Assembly (NCBI RefSeq): GCF_004011835.1
Contig: NZ_RKLN01000002.1
Coordinates: forward strand, 167,469-231,468
DNA length: 64,000 bases
DNA from: Rhodococcus spongiicola
GTDB lineage: Bacteria > Actinomycetota > Actinomycetes > Mycobacteriales > Mycobacteriaceae
Direction of reading: 5' to 3'
Below, in pieces: positions 26,844 to 35,204 of this stretch. A program made the position numbers and the translations under genes. Each line of letters starts with the position of its first letter. The first letter of the stretch is position 1. The notes under the pieces were generated by a model. That model was not told the origin of the DNA. It saw only the letters and a program-made list of their open reading frames with translations, and did no database searches.

Positions 26844-28124
26844 GTGACCGGCAAATCTGAATCCGAAGCTCGCCCCACCCCGCAGCGAGATCTCCCGAGC
26901 GGGATGCCGGTGGTGACGATGATCGGTGGCGGTCAGCTCGCCCGTATGACGCACCAGGCCGCGATCGAGTTGGGACAGACCCTGCGGGTGCTCGCGGGAG
27001 GCATCGATGAGCCCGCCGCGCAGGTCAGCCCGGACGTCGTGCTCGGCAGTCACACCGACCTCGCGGCGCTGCGCAAGGCCGCAGTCGGATCGGTTGCGCT
27101 GACGTTCGATCACGAACACGTCCCCACCGAGCACCTCGATGCGCTCGTGGCCGAGGGTGTCAACGTTCAACCCCCGCCGCAGGCTCTCGTGTACGCGCAG
27201 GACAAACTGGCGATGCGGCGCAAACTCAGCGAGATGGGTGTCCCGGTCCCGGCCTTCGCGGAGGTCACGTGGGCCGAGGATGTCATTCGGTTCGGTGCCG
27301 AGCACGGCTGGCCCGTCGTCCTCAAGGCCGTACGCGGCGGCTATGACGGTCGCGGTGTCTGGATCACCGACGACTCCGACGAGGCCGAGGCGATCGTTGC
27401 AGAGCAACTCGACCGGGGCGTCACGCTGATGGTCGAGCAGGCAGTCGATTTCAACCGGGAGCTCTCGGCGATGGTCGCGCGGTCGCCGTTCGGGCAGGGC
27501 GCGTCCTGGCCGGTCGTCGAGACGGTTCAGCGAAATGGGCAGTGCGCGGTCGTAGTCGCGCCGGCACCGCAGCTGTCGGCCGACCTCGCGACGGAGGGCG
27601 AGCGATTGGCGTTGCGGGTGGCGTCCGAGTTGGGCGTCGTGGGTGCGATGGCCGTCGAGCTGTTCGAGACCACGGACGGCGCGCTGGTCGTCAACGAACT
27701 GGCAATGCGTCCGCACAACTCCGGTCACTGGACACAGGACGGCGCGCGGACGTCGCAGTTCGAGCAGCATCTGCGAGCCGTTCTGGACTACCCGCTCGGT
27801 GACACCTCACCTACCGCACCGGTCACTGTGATGGCGAACGTCCTCGGCGCACCCGAGCCGCCGACCATGAGCATGGACGAGCGACTGCACCACCTGTTCG
27901 CGCGCATGCCCGACGTCAAGGTGCACCTCTACGGCAAGGGCGAGCGCAAGGACCGCAAGATTGGTCACGTCAATGTGGTTGGCGGTGCCGAGGGTTCACC
28001 GGACGATCCGGCGTACGTTGCTGAGGTGCGCGAGCGCGCGGAGCGGGCGGCGTACTGGCTGTCGTATGCCGAGTGGACCGACGGGTGGGATGCACACGGG
28101 CGGGATGACGCTGGGCGGGAATGA
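26844..28124 (+). CDS. purK: N5-carboxyaminoimidazole ribonucleotide synthase
   Basis: ATP-grasp enzyme of 426 aa that carboxylates AIR with ATP and bicarbonate to N5-CAIR in purine synthesis. VVTMIGGGQLARMTHQAA opens the fold; KAVRGGYDGRGVW and VEQAVDFNRELSAMVAR form the ATP-grasp core, and NELAMRPHNSGHWTQDG is the substrate-binding signature. The GTG at 26844 adds a 22-residue polar leader. The C-terminal tail (DAHGRDDAGRE) is encoded by the first unit of a tandem duplication and is probably a recent addition. purE follows 68 bp later. Confidence 0.95.
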   Translation: MTGKSESEARPTPQRDLPSGMPVVTMIGGGQLARMTHQAAIELGQTLRVLAGGIDEPAAQVSPDVVLGSHTDLAALRKAAVGSVALTFDHEHVPTEHLDALVAEGVNVQPPPQALVYAQDKLAMRRKLSEMGVPVPAFAEVTWAEDVIRFGAEHGWPVVLKAVRGGYDGRGVWITDDSDEAEAIVAEQLDRGVTLMVEQAVDFNRELSAMVARSPFGQGASWPVVETVQRNGQCAVVVAPAPQLSADLATEGERLALRVASELGVVGAMAVELFETTDGALVVNELAMRPHNSGHWTQDGARTSQFEQHLRAVLDYPLGDTSPTAPVTVMANVLGAPEPPTMSMDERLHHLFARMPDVKVHLYGKGERKDRKIGHVNVVGGAEGSPDDPAYVAEVRERAERAAYWLSYAEWTDGWDAHGRDDAGRE

Positions 28125-28157
28125 GCACTGGCGGGGATGACGCTGGGCGGGAATGAC
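28095..28157 (+). repeat. 31/32-bp duplication spanning the purK stop
   Basis: Units at 28095-28125 and 28126-28157, sharing GGGATGACGCTGGGCGGGAA and differing at two positions plus one inserted base. Each contains a half-unit echo of GGCGGGAATGA. The first encodes the last purK codons and its TGA at 28122-28124. Confidence 0.85.
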
Positions 28158-28192
28158 ACGTCTTGGATGGAACACAAGGGGAGTAGCACGAA

Positions 28193-28702
28193 GTGACTGA
28201 ATCGAACGGGCCCCTCGTCGGGCTGATCATGGGCAGCGACTCGGACTGGCCGACGATGGAGGCCGCAGCCGAGGCGCTCGCCGAGTTCGGCATCCGGTTC
28301 GAGGTGGGTGTCGTGTCGGCACACCGCACCCCACAGCGAATGCTCGACTACGCCCGCGACGCGGCGGGGCGCGGCATCAAGGTCATCATCGCGGGCGCCG
28401 GGGGCGCCGCACACCTGCCCGGCATGGTCGCGTCGGCAACCCCGCTTCCGGTGATCGGCGTGCCGGTGCCGCTCCAGTACCTCGACGGCATGGACTCGCT
28501 GCTGTCGATCGTGCAGATGCCCGCCGGGGTCCCCGTCGCTACGGTATCGATCGGCGGCGCCCGCAACGCGGGGCTGCTGGCCGCGCGCATCCTCGGCGCG
28601 TCAGATCCGGCCCTACTGCAGCGAATGGCCGACTTCCAGGCAGGCCTCGAGCAAATGGTTCTCGAGAAGGACGAGGCGCTGCGCCGCAAGCTGCTCGGCT
28701 GA
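28193..28702 (+). CDS. purE: N5-carboxyaminoimidazole ribonucleotide mutase
   Basis: Class I PurE, 169 aa, converting N5-CAIR to [24 protein letters not shown] binds the phosphate, [10 protein letters not shown] carries the catalytic His, and [14 protein letters not shown] and [22 protein letters not shown](A) are present as conserved segments. The GTG at 28193 is 68 bp after purK; the two form one operon interrupted by a tandem duplication. A NarL-type kinase gene begins 30 bp later on the same strand. Confidence 0.95.
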   Translation: MTESNGPLVGLIMGSDSDWPTMEAAAEALAEFGIRFEVGVVSAHRTPQRMLDYARDAAGRGIKVIIAGAGGAAHLPGMVASATPLPVIGVPVPLQYLDGMDSLLSIVQMPAGVPVATVSIGGARNAGLLAARILGASDPALLQRMADFQAGLEQMVLEKDEALRRKLLG

Positions 28703-28732
28703 GCGGTCAGGGATCGAAGCCGAGGCTGATGC

Positions 28733-29911
28733 ATGGCCCGATTCCCGCTCAGTGAGCGCTGGTATCGCTGGAGCGCCGCCCACGCGGTCGGGATCGACCG
28801 GGTCGAGGCGGCGCTGCTGTCACTGATCTGCCTGGCCGGGGCTGCCGGGGGCGGTGCCGCGGCGGCGGTGATCTCGCTGGGAATGACGGTGCCACTCGCG
28901 TGGCGGCGGTCAAGGACGGTGGTGTCCGGCTTCATGGTCGCAGGGTTCGCGGTCGTGCACCTGCTGGTCGTCGACACGCTGATGCCGAGCGCGATCGCGG
29001 TGCCGATCGCGCTCTACGGGTTCGCGGCCTACGCTCCTCGGTGGAGCAGCTATACGGCCCTGGCCATTTCCATCGTCGGTGCTACCGCGGCCGGGATCAG
29101 GTACTTCGCGTTCGCCGGCATCGGGTGGCAGGGCGTCGCGGTCCTGTCCGCGTTCGCCATCGTGTTCGTCCTCGCGGTGTGGGCGTTCGGTGATCTGCGG
29201 CGGGTGCGTATCCAGGAACTCGAGGGTCTGGCCGAGCGGGCGCGGCTGCTCGAGCTCGAGCGTGCACAGGAAGCCGAGCTGGCCGCCCTGGGAGAACGCA
29301 CCCGGATCGCGCGCGAGATGCACGACATCGTCGCGCACTCGCTCACCGTCGTGATCGCACAGGCCGACGGCGGACGCTACGGCGCGGTGCAGGATCCGCA
29401 GGCCGCGATCGCCGCGCTCGAGACGATCTCGTCGACAGGGCGGCAGGCGCTCGCGGACATGCGGGCGCTGTTGTCGGTACTGCGCGAGGACCGCCCGCGT
29501 GAGTTCGCCGTGACACCCGGTGCTGCTGACATCGCCGGCCTGATCGTGGAACTGCGGCACAGCGGACTCGATATCGACCTCGACCTCACGGGGGAGCCGC
29601 GCGAGCTGTCGCCCGGCGCGGGCCTGACCGCGTATCGCATCGTGCAGGAATCGCTGACCAACGTCCTCAAGCACGCGGGGCCGCGTGCACAGGCGCGTGT
29701 CGAGCTGAACTGGCGCGAGCGTGAACTCGAGCTTGTCGTCACCGACGATGGCCGCGGCAGTTCGACAGCGTTGATCGAGGCATCGCCGGGCGGACAGGGG
29801 GTGATCGGCATGACCGAGCGGGCCAAGCTGCACGGGGGCAAGCTCAGTGCCGGACCGCTCGCGGGCGGTGGCTACCGGGTGCGTGGCCTGCTGCCGTACG
29901 TCGCGCCCTAG
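28733..29911 (+). CDS. NarL-type sensor histidine kinase
   Basis: Protein of 392 aa. Five or more hydrophobic segments (about 28-50, 65-80, 85-100, 107-125, 133-152) form the sensor, followed by a coiled-coil linker rich in Glu/Arg/Leu. The HisKA_3 box has His197 in RIAREMHDIVAHSLTVV; the ATPase domain has YRIVQESLTNVLKHAG, TDDGRGS and GGQGVIGMTERAKLHGG. The ATG at 28733 is used. The response regulator begins 10 bp after its stop. Confidence 0.92.
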   Translation: MARFPLSERWYRWSAAHAVGIDRVEAALLSLICLAGAAGGGAAAAVISLGMTVPLAWRRSRTVVSGFMVAGFAVVHLLVVDTLMPSAIAVPIALYGFAAYAPRWSSYTALAISIVGATAAGIRYFAFAGIGWQGVAVLSAFAIVFVLAVWAFGDLRRVRIQELEGLAERARLLELERAQEAELAALGERTRIAREMHDIVAHSLTVVIAQADGGRYGAVQDPQAAIAALETISSTGRQALADMRALLSVLREDRPREFAVTPGAADIAGLIVELRHSGLDIDLDLTGEPRELSPGAGLTAYRIVQESLTNVLKHAGPRAQARVELNWRERELELVVTDDGRGSSTALIEASPGGQGVIGMTERAKLHGGKLSAGPLAGGGYRVRGLLPYVAP

Positions 29912-29921
29912 TCTGGTCGGC

Positions 29922-30584
29922 ATGATTCGCGTGGCCCTCGTCGACGATCAACAGCTCGTGCGGGCGGGTTTTCGCATGGTGATCGATTCGCAACCCGACC
30001 TCTCGGTCGTGCTCGAGGCCTCGGACGGCGCCTGCGGCATCGAGGAGCTGGCACGTACTTCCGCCGACGTCGTCCTGATGGACGTCCAGATGCCGAACAT
30101 GGACGGGATCGAGGCCACCCGCCGGCTCAGTGCGCGCGACGACTCGCCGAAGGTGGTCGTGCTCACCACGTTCGAGAACGACGAGTACGTCATGTCAGCG
30201 ATCAGCGCCGGCGCCAGCGGGTTCCTCCTCAAGGACGTCCCGCCCGAGGAACTGCTCGACGCGATCCGCACCGTCTACCGGGGCGATGCCGTGATCGAGG
30301 CGAGGTCCACGCGCAAGCTCCTGCAGCACGTCGGCCCGATGCTGGGCACGGTGCGGCCGACGCTCCCGGACCTGACGCCACGCGAAGTCGAGGTCCTCGA
30401 GGCGATGGCGCACGGACTGTCGAACGCCGAGATCGCCCAGAAGTTCGTGGTGTCCGAGGCGACGGTCAAAACCCATGTGGGACGGGTGCTGTCGAAGACC
30501 GGGTCGCGCGACCGTGTGCAGGCAGTCGTGTACGCCTTCCAGGTCGGCCTCGTGCGGCCGGAGGATATCCTCGGCTCCGACTGA
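29922..30584 (+). CDS. NarL/LuxR-type response regulator
   Basis: Protein of 220 aa. The receiver has VALVDDQQLVRAGFRMV, Asp54 in VVLMDVQMPNMDGIEATRRL (shown here as MDVQMPNMDG), and FLLKDVPPEEL with the conserved Lys. The LuxR HTH is about residues 150-212 with LTPREVEVLEAMAHGLSNAEIA and VKTHVGRVLSKTG. The ATG at 29922 is used. It forms a two-component pair with the preceding kinase and, being 209 bp upstream of an ABC exporter operon, may control it. Confidence 0.93.
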   Translation: MIRVALVDDQQLVRAGFRMVIDSQPDLSVVLEASDGACGIEELARTSADVVLMDVQMPNMDGIEATRRLSARDDSPKVVVLTTFENDEYVMSAISAGASGFLLKDVPPEELLDAIRTVYRGDAVIEARSTRKLLQHVGPMLGTVRPTLPDLTPREVEVLEAMAHGLSNAEIAQKFVVSEATVKTHVGRVLSKTGSRDRVQAVVYAFQVGLVRPEDILGSD

Positions 30585-30793
30585 TCGGCCTGAGCGCCCA
30601 TTCCTGACCTGCGCGAGCGGATTCCCGCGCGTTTGGGTAAACAGCGGAGTTCTGTGCCGGTAGTGAAGGATGACAGCGAAGGTATGGGCGCTGAGGCTGA
30701 TGGCGCGTCCTACCGGAGTATTACTGTCGGCCGTTTGGAGATCGACCCTCGCTCCGATGTGGAAGGCCGCTGACCAGCCATAACGTCGACAGC

Positions 30794-31549
30794 ATGAGAA
30801 ATGGTGACGACAAGGTGCGGGCGCGAGGCCTGACGAAGACCTACGGCCACGGCGAAACTGCAGTCCATGCCCTCCGCGGAGTGGACGTGGACTTCGGGGC
30901 CGGCTTGTTCACGGCGATCATGGGGCCGTCCGGGTCGGGCAAGTCGACACTCATGCACTGCCTGGCCGGACTCGATGTCGCGACGTCGGGCTCGGTGCAG
31001 GTGGGCGGCACGGAGATCACCGCGCTGGGGGACCGGGAGCTGACCGAACTTCGCCGTGAGCGAATCGGATTCGTGTTCCAGGCGTTCAACCTCCTGCCGG
31101 TGTTATCCGCGGAGGAGAACATGCTGCTGCCGATGCGCCTGGCCGGACGGGTGCCCGAGCGCGGGTGGCGCGACGAGGTGGTGCGCCGACTCGGCCTGAC
31201 GAACCGGCTCGGACACCGTCCACACGAACTGTCCGGCGGACAGCAGCAGCGGGTCGCGGTGGCGCGGGCGCTGCTGCCGCAGCCCGACGTGATCTTCGCG
31301 GACGAACCCACCGGCAACCTCGATTCCCGCACCGGCGCCGAGGTGTTGGACCTGCTGCGCTCGAGTGTGCGTGAGACCGGGCAGACGGTGGTGATGGTGA
31401 CGCACGACCCCGTCGCGGCGTCGTACGCCGACCGCGTCGTGCTCCTCGCCGACGGGTCCATCGCAGGTGAGATCGATCGTCCGACAACCGATTCGGTAAT
31501 CGAGACCATGCGGTCACTCGGTGCCGACGACCTCAGCAGGGCTGGCTGA
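30794..31549 (+). CDS. MacB/LolD-type ABC transporter ATPase
   Basis: ATPase of 251 aa. Walker A MGPSGSGKSTLMHCLAGL, Q-loop VFQAFNLLPVLSAEENMLLP, signature LSGGQQQRVAVARAL, Walker B VIFADEPTGNLDSRTG and switch His in MVTHDP. The last two motif groups identify the MacB/LolD group that works with FtsX-like permeases to extrude lipids, peptides or drugs. Its TGA overlaps the permease ATG by one base (31549). Confidence 0.93.
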   Translation: MRNGDDKVRARGLTKTYGHGETAVHALRGVDVDFGAGLFTAIMGPSGSGKSTLMHCLAGLDVATSGSVQVGGTEITALGDRELTELRRERIGFVFQAFNLLPVLSAEENMLLPMRLAGRVPERGWRDEVVRRLGLTNRLGHRPHELSGGQQQRVAVARALLPQPDVIFADEPTGNLDSRTGAEVLDLLRSSVRETGQTVVMVTHDPVAASYADRVVLLADGSIAGEIDRPTTDSVIETMRSLGADDLSRAG

Positions 31550-33990
31550 TGCGCGGCCTGGCCTGGGCGCAGATGCGCGCGCACGCGGGACGTTACGTAG
31601 CGTCAGTCCTCGCGGTCGTCATCGCTGTCGGCTTCATCGTGGCGACGCTGACACTGAACTCGACCCTGAAGGCCGGAGTGACGGATTCGCTCGCCGGGCA
31701 GTACGCCACGACGGACGTTGTCGTCACAGGGAACGCCGACGCGGCCGCGGTCGCCGCGGTACCGGGGGTGCGGGCGGCTAGCGAGGATGTCTCGACCGGC
31801 GCGAAGATCACGCGTCCCGGTGAGGGAACGTCGTGGGGTTCGGCGGTCTCGCTATCGCAGGATCCTGGCTTGCGCTGGCAGAAGCTGGCGGCCGGCCGGT
31901 ATCCGGACGCCCTCGGCGAGGTTGCCGTGGGCGCAAACTCAGGGATTCCCCTCGGTAGTCAGCTGACGGTCACGCCGTTCGCCGGCGAGACGACGACGGC
32001 TTCGGTCGGGACGGTCGTCGGGCTGATCGACCTCGCGGGCACCGTGCAACGGATGAACGGCACGACGGTGTTCGGGTCGACCGAGCAACTCGACCGGTGG
32101 ACCGCCGGATCCGAGTCCGGGGAGATCCGTGCCGCCGGCGACGGTAGCCTCTCCCAGGAGCAGTTGGCGCAGCGGATCCGGTCGTTCCTGCCGCCGGACG
32201 TCACCGTGGAAACCGGTGTCCGACAGGCGGAGTTGGTGTCACAGCAGTACCTCGGCGATTCGGATCTCCTGGCGAGCGTGCTGCTGGCCTTCGGGGCGAT
32301 CGCGGTCGTCGTCGCGGGACTCGTGATCGCGAACACGTTCGCGGTGTTGCTGGCCGCTCGCACCCGGGATCTGGCGCTGCTGCGCTGTGTTGGTGCGACG
32401 GCGACGCAGGTTCGCGGCAGTGTCCGGGTCGAGGCGGCCGGTGTTGGTGCCGTCGCGTCGGTGCTCGGAGTCGGGTTCGGTGTTGCGGCAGCCTGGGCGG
32501 TGGAGCGTATTGCGTCCGCCGCCGACGTCCCGATCCCGCTGAACGGGGTGTCCGTGACACCGGTGACGGTGGTCGTCGGACTCGTCGTGGGTGTCGCGAT
32601 GACGATGGTGGCCGCCTCGGCGCCGGGACGCGCCGCGACACGAGTGTCGCCGCTTGCCGCGCTGCGGCCGCTCGAGTCCGTGCCCGAGGCGGTCGTGGTG
32701 TCTCGGACCCGGCGGATCGGCGGAACCCTCGCGTTACTGGCCGGCATGGGCGTCCTCACGGTGAGCGTTGCAACCGGACAGGTGTTGACTGCCTGCCTCG
32801 GGGGCCTGCTCACGTTCGTCGCGATCGTGGTGCTGAGCCAGCGAATAGTGCCCGCTGTGGTCTCGGGCGCGGGCGCACTGGTCGGACGGCTCGGTGGCCC
32901 GGTGGGGCTGCTCGCTGCGCGAAACGCGGGCCGCAACCCGCGGCGTACGGCCGCCACAGCGACGGCGCTGCTGATCGGCGTCACCCTCACCAGCACCCTT
33001 GTCGTCGGCATCGCGGTCACCAGAGCGAGCGCGCCGGGAGCGGTGGAGGGCCAGTTCCCCGTGGACGTGAGCATCATGACGCGTGACTCCGCGGGACTGC
33101 CGACCGAACTCACCCACGCCGTACTGGATCTGGATGGCGTAACGGCCGTCGCGCAGCTGGAGACAGCCGATCTCAACCTTGCCGACGGGCGCATGATGCC
33201 GGTCGTCGGCGTGGACGTCTGGGCCCTGCGGGCCACCTCGCGCACCGACATCGACCTGCCCGCCCCGGGGCAACTGATGCTGGGCCCGGACGAGCGTCGA
33301 GTATTCGGTCTCGTCCCCGGCGACACGGTGATGTTGGGAGGCTCCGCCGGCCGCGGTGATCTCATCGTCGGAGCCGCCGCGTCCGGCACGTTGGCACTCG
33401 TGGACAAACAGACGTTGGCGAAGCTGTCGTCGCAGGTCACAGTCGATCAGATGTGGATCCGGTTGGCGGACGGAGTTCACGACGACCGCCTGGCCGTACA
33501 AGACGAGATCGCTTCGCTCGCGGAACAGTTCGCACCGGGCAGCGACGTCGGCGGGTCCCTCGTGATGCGAGCGACACTCGACACCGTCCTCGACACACTG
33601 TTGCTGATCGTGGCCGGACTGCTGTCGGTGGCCGTCGTGATTGCACTGATCGGGGTCGGCAACACGATGGCGCTGTCGGTTCTCGAGCGGCGCAGGGAGT
33701 CGGGTCTGTTGCGTGCGCTGGGGCTCACGCGAGCGGGCCTGCGGTCGCTGCTGCTCTGGGAGGCGCTGCTGATCGCCGGCGTGGCGTCCGGAATGGGGGT
33801 GGTGCTCGGCCTCGCGTTCGGCATCGCCGGATCGGCCTCGGTGTTCGGATTCGAGGGCCTCGAGTTGGGCACGCTGCCATGGCTCACCCTCGCCGCCATT
33901 GTTTTGGGCGGGGGATTCGCGGGGGTGGTTGCGGCTCTGCTACCAGCGCGCCGCGCTGCCGGAACGGCTCCGGTGGCTGCGCTAGCGTGA
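31549..33990 (+). CDS. FtsX-like ABC transporter permease
   Basis: Protein of 813 aa with two FtsX/MacB permease units: an N-terminal helix (17-37), a periplasmic region, helices about 245-270, 300-320, 340-360, then helices near 395-430 and 470-490, a second periplasmic domain, and three C-terminal helices (about 690-800). ALLRCVGATATQVRG and LLRALGLTRAGLRSL are the repeated cytoplasmic couplings. This layout is typical of exporters using a mechanotransmission cycle. With its ATPase and upstream NarL pair it resembles cell-envelope-stress detoxification modules, but the substrate is unknown. Confidence 0.9.
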   Translation: MRGLAWAQMRAHAGRYVASVLAVVIAVGFIVATLTLNSTLKAGVTDSLAGQYATTDVVVTGNADAAAVAAVPGVRAASEDVSTGAKITRPGEGTSWGSAVSLSQDPGLRWQKLAAGRYPDALGEVAVGANSGIPLGSQLTVTPFAGETTTASVGTVVGLIDLAGTVQRMNGTTVFGSTEQLDRWTAGSESGEIRAAGDGSLSQEQLAQRIRSFLPPDVTVETGVRQAELVSQQYLGDSDLLASVLLAFGAIAVVVAGLVIANTFAVLLAARTRDLALLRCVGATATQVRGSVRVEAAGVGAVASVLGVGFGVAAAWAVERIASAADVPIPLNGVSVTPVTVVVGLVVGVAMTMVAASAPGRAATRVSPLAALRPLESVPEAVVVSRTRRIGGTLALLAGMGVLTVSVATGQVLTACLGGLLTFVAIVVLSQRIVPAVVSGAGALVGRLGGPVGLLAARNAGRNPRRTAATATALLIGVTLTSTLVVGIAVTRASAPGAVEGQFPVDVSIMTRDSAGLPTELTHAVLDLDGVTAVAQLETADLNLADGRMMPVVGVDVWALRATSRTDIDLPAPGQLMLGPDERRVFGLVPGDTVMLGGSAGRGDLIVGAAASGTLALVDKQTLAKLSSQVTVDQMWIRLADGVHDDRLAVQDEIASLAEQFAPGSDVGGSLVMRATLDTVLDTLLLIVAGLLSVAVVIALIGVGNTMALSVLERRRESGLLRALGLTRAGLRSLLLWEALLIAGVASGMGVVLGLAFGIAGSASVFGFEGLELGTLPWLTLAAIVLGGGFAGVVAALLPARRAAGTAPVAALA

Positions 33991-33994
33991 GGTT

Positions 33995-34390
33995 GTGAGG
34001 GATGCGCGGCAGGCTCGGGCGCGGCAGGCGATGCTGGCCCGGGCCAGTCGCGGCAGCCGCAGTTCCCGCCTGGTCACGGTGGTTGCGTTGCGTTACGCGC
34101 GGCTGCGGCGGGCACGGATCGAGTTCGACGACGAGTTCGGCATCTTCGTGTGCTCGGGGATGCGCGGCGGGTTCAGCCGCGGCGGCATGACCCTCGGAGG
34201 CGCCTACCTCACCAACACGAACACTTGCCGCCGCGTGCTCCGGCACGAGGTCGTCCACGCCGACCAATGGGGTTGTCACGGGGCGGTTTTCGCTCTGCTG
34301 TACTTGTGGGAGGAGATGCGGAATCCCAAGGCCCGCAACCGCTACGAGATCGCCGCGGGCCTCGGGGACGGTGGCTACACGTCGAGCTGA
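33995..34390 (+). CDS. Small HEXXH-motif protein (putative metallopeptidase-like)
   Basis: Protein of 131 aa. Residues 84-88 in VLRHEVVHADQW give HEVVH, the zinc-binding HEXXH of gluzincins or metzincins, with another His at 95 (GCHG) and Glu at about 106-117 as possible third ligands; residues 1-42 are Arg/Ala-rich. Small actinobacterial relatives are often labelled Fe-S oxidoreductase without clear basis. Activity is not established. The GTG at 33995 is 4 bp after the permease stop, so it is probably co-transcribed. Its 3' end overlaps the convergent TIGR03089 gene by 16 bp. Confidence 0.75.
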   Translation: MRDARQARARQAMLARASRGSRSSRLVTVVALRYARLRRARIEFDDEFGIFVCSGMRGGFSRGGMTLGGAYLTNTNTCRRVLRHEVVHADQWGCHGAVFALLYLWEEMRNPKARNRYEIAAGLGDGGYTSS

Positions 34391-35085
34391 GCGGTGACCT
34401 TCTCGGTATCGATGCGGCGAGCCAGCGCGGCCTCGTCCGGGTTGGACACCTGCACCAGCGAGGCCCCCACCGCGAGTACCGAGACCAGGTCGGCGACGAC
34501 GTCGTCGGCGGTGGTCCACTGGCGGGTCGAGAGCACCCGATCGGATCCGGACACATTCTGCTCGGCGGCAACGGCGCGGGCCGTGGAGAGGACTTCGTCG
34601 GCGCTGCGCCCGTCGAGTGCAGCGGAGCTGGATCCGGGGGTGTCGAACTGGTCGCCGTGCACGCGCACAGCGGTGGCGTAGTCGGTGACCCCGACCGGCA
34701 GGTCCGCGGCCGGCCGGCCGAACGCGTCGAGGGAGAGGATCGCGACCTCGGGGACGTCGGCGACGTCGTCGAGACGATCTGCGGTGGCGAGCGCGGCATC
34801 GGCATCGGGATCGGCGTCCAGCGTCACCTCGAGCCCCGCCCACCACGCGCCGAGGAGGACCGCGGCGGTCTGCCAGTGAGCGGGCAGCAGCACCGAAACC
34901 CGTGCCCCGGGCATGAGCGCGAATTCGTCGCACAGGAAGTTCGCGGTCTTCGCCGCCCAGTTGGCGAGGGTGATCGCCGACAGTTCGATGCGCTCTCCGG
35001 TGGCGTCGTCGTAGTAGGTGATCCGGGGACCGGCAGGGTCGGCGGCGAGGATGGGGTCGAGCAGTGCGCTTGCCAGGTTGGGCAC
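34375..35085 (-). CDS. TIGR03089 family protein
   Basis: Protein of 236 aa, beginning PNLASALLDPILAADPAGPR and ITYYDDATGERIELS. It resembles the N-terminal part of AMP-binding acyl-CoA synthetases but lacks their catalytic half, a form found in actinobacteria beside the LCP gene (Rv3268 in M. tuberculosis). ARVSVLLPAHWQTAAVLLGAWWAGLEV is visible in shortened form: LLPAHWQTAAVLLGAWW. I chose the GTG at 35085; the frame runs on through the upstream array, which is an artefact of the 24-bp unit. Function unknown. Confidence 0.85.
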   Translation of the reverse strand: MPNLASALLDPILAADPAGPRITYYDDATGERIELSAITLANWAAKTANFLCDEFALMPGARVSVLLPAHWQTAAVLLGAWWAGLEVTLDADPDADAALATADRLDDVADVPEVAILSLDAFGRPAADLPVGVTDYATAVRVHGDQFDTPGSSSAALDGRSADEVLSTARAVAAEQNVSGSDRVLSTRQWTTADDVVADLVSVLAVGASLVQVSNPDEAALARRIDTEKVTAQLDV

Positions 35086-35108
35086 GGGATTCGTTCTTTC
35101 GACTAGTA

Positions 35109-35204
35109 GCGGTGCGTTCAGTTCGCGCGAGTGCGGTGCGTTCAGTTCACGCGAGTGCGGTGCGCTCGATTGACGCGAGTGCGGTGCGCTCAATTGACAC
35201 AGTG
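35109..35204 (-). repeat. 24-bp tandem array spanning the LCP gene stop (4 copies)
   Basis: Units at 35109-35132, 35133-35156, 35157-35180 and 35181-35204, all beginning GCGGTGCG(T/C)TC(A/G). The fourth includes the last codons and TGA (35190-35192) of the LCP gene. The two distal copies differ at one base. The unit is a multiple of three and leaves all frames of the tandem gene open. Confidence 0.92.

Noticed and set aside
25728-27770. A 680-codon minus-strand frame across the kinase end, gtrA and purK
   Set aside because: It crosses real genes on both strands and no family features appear.
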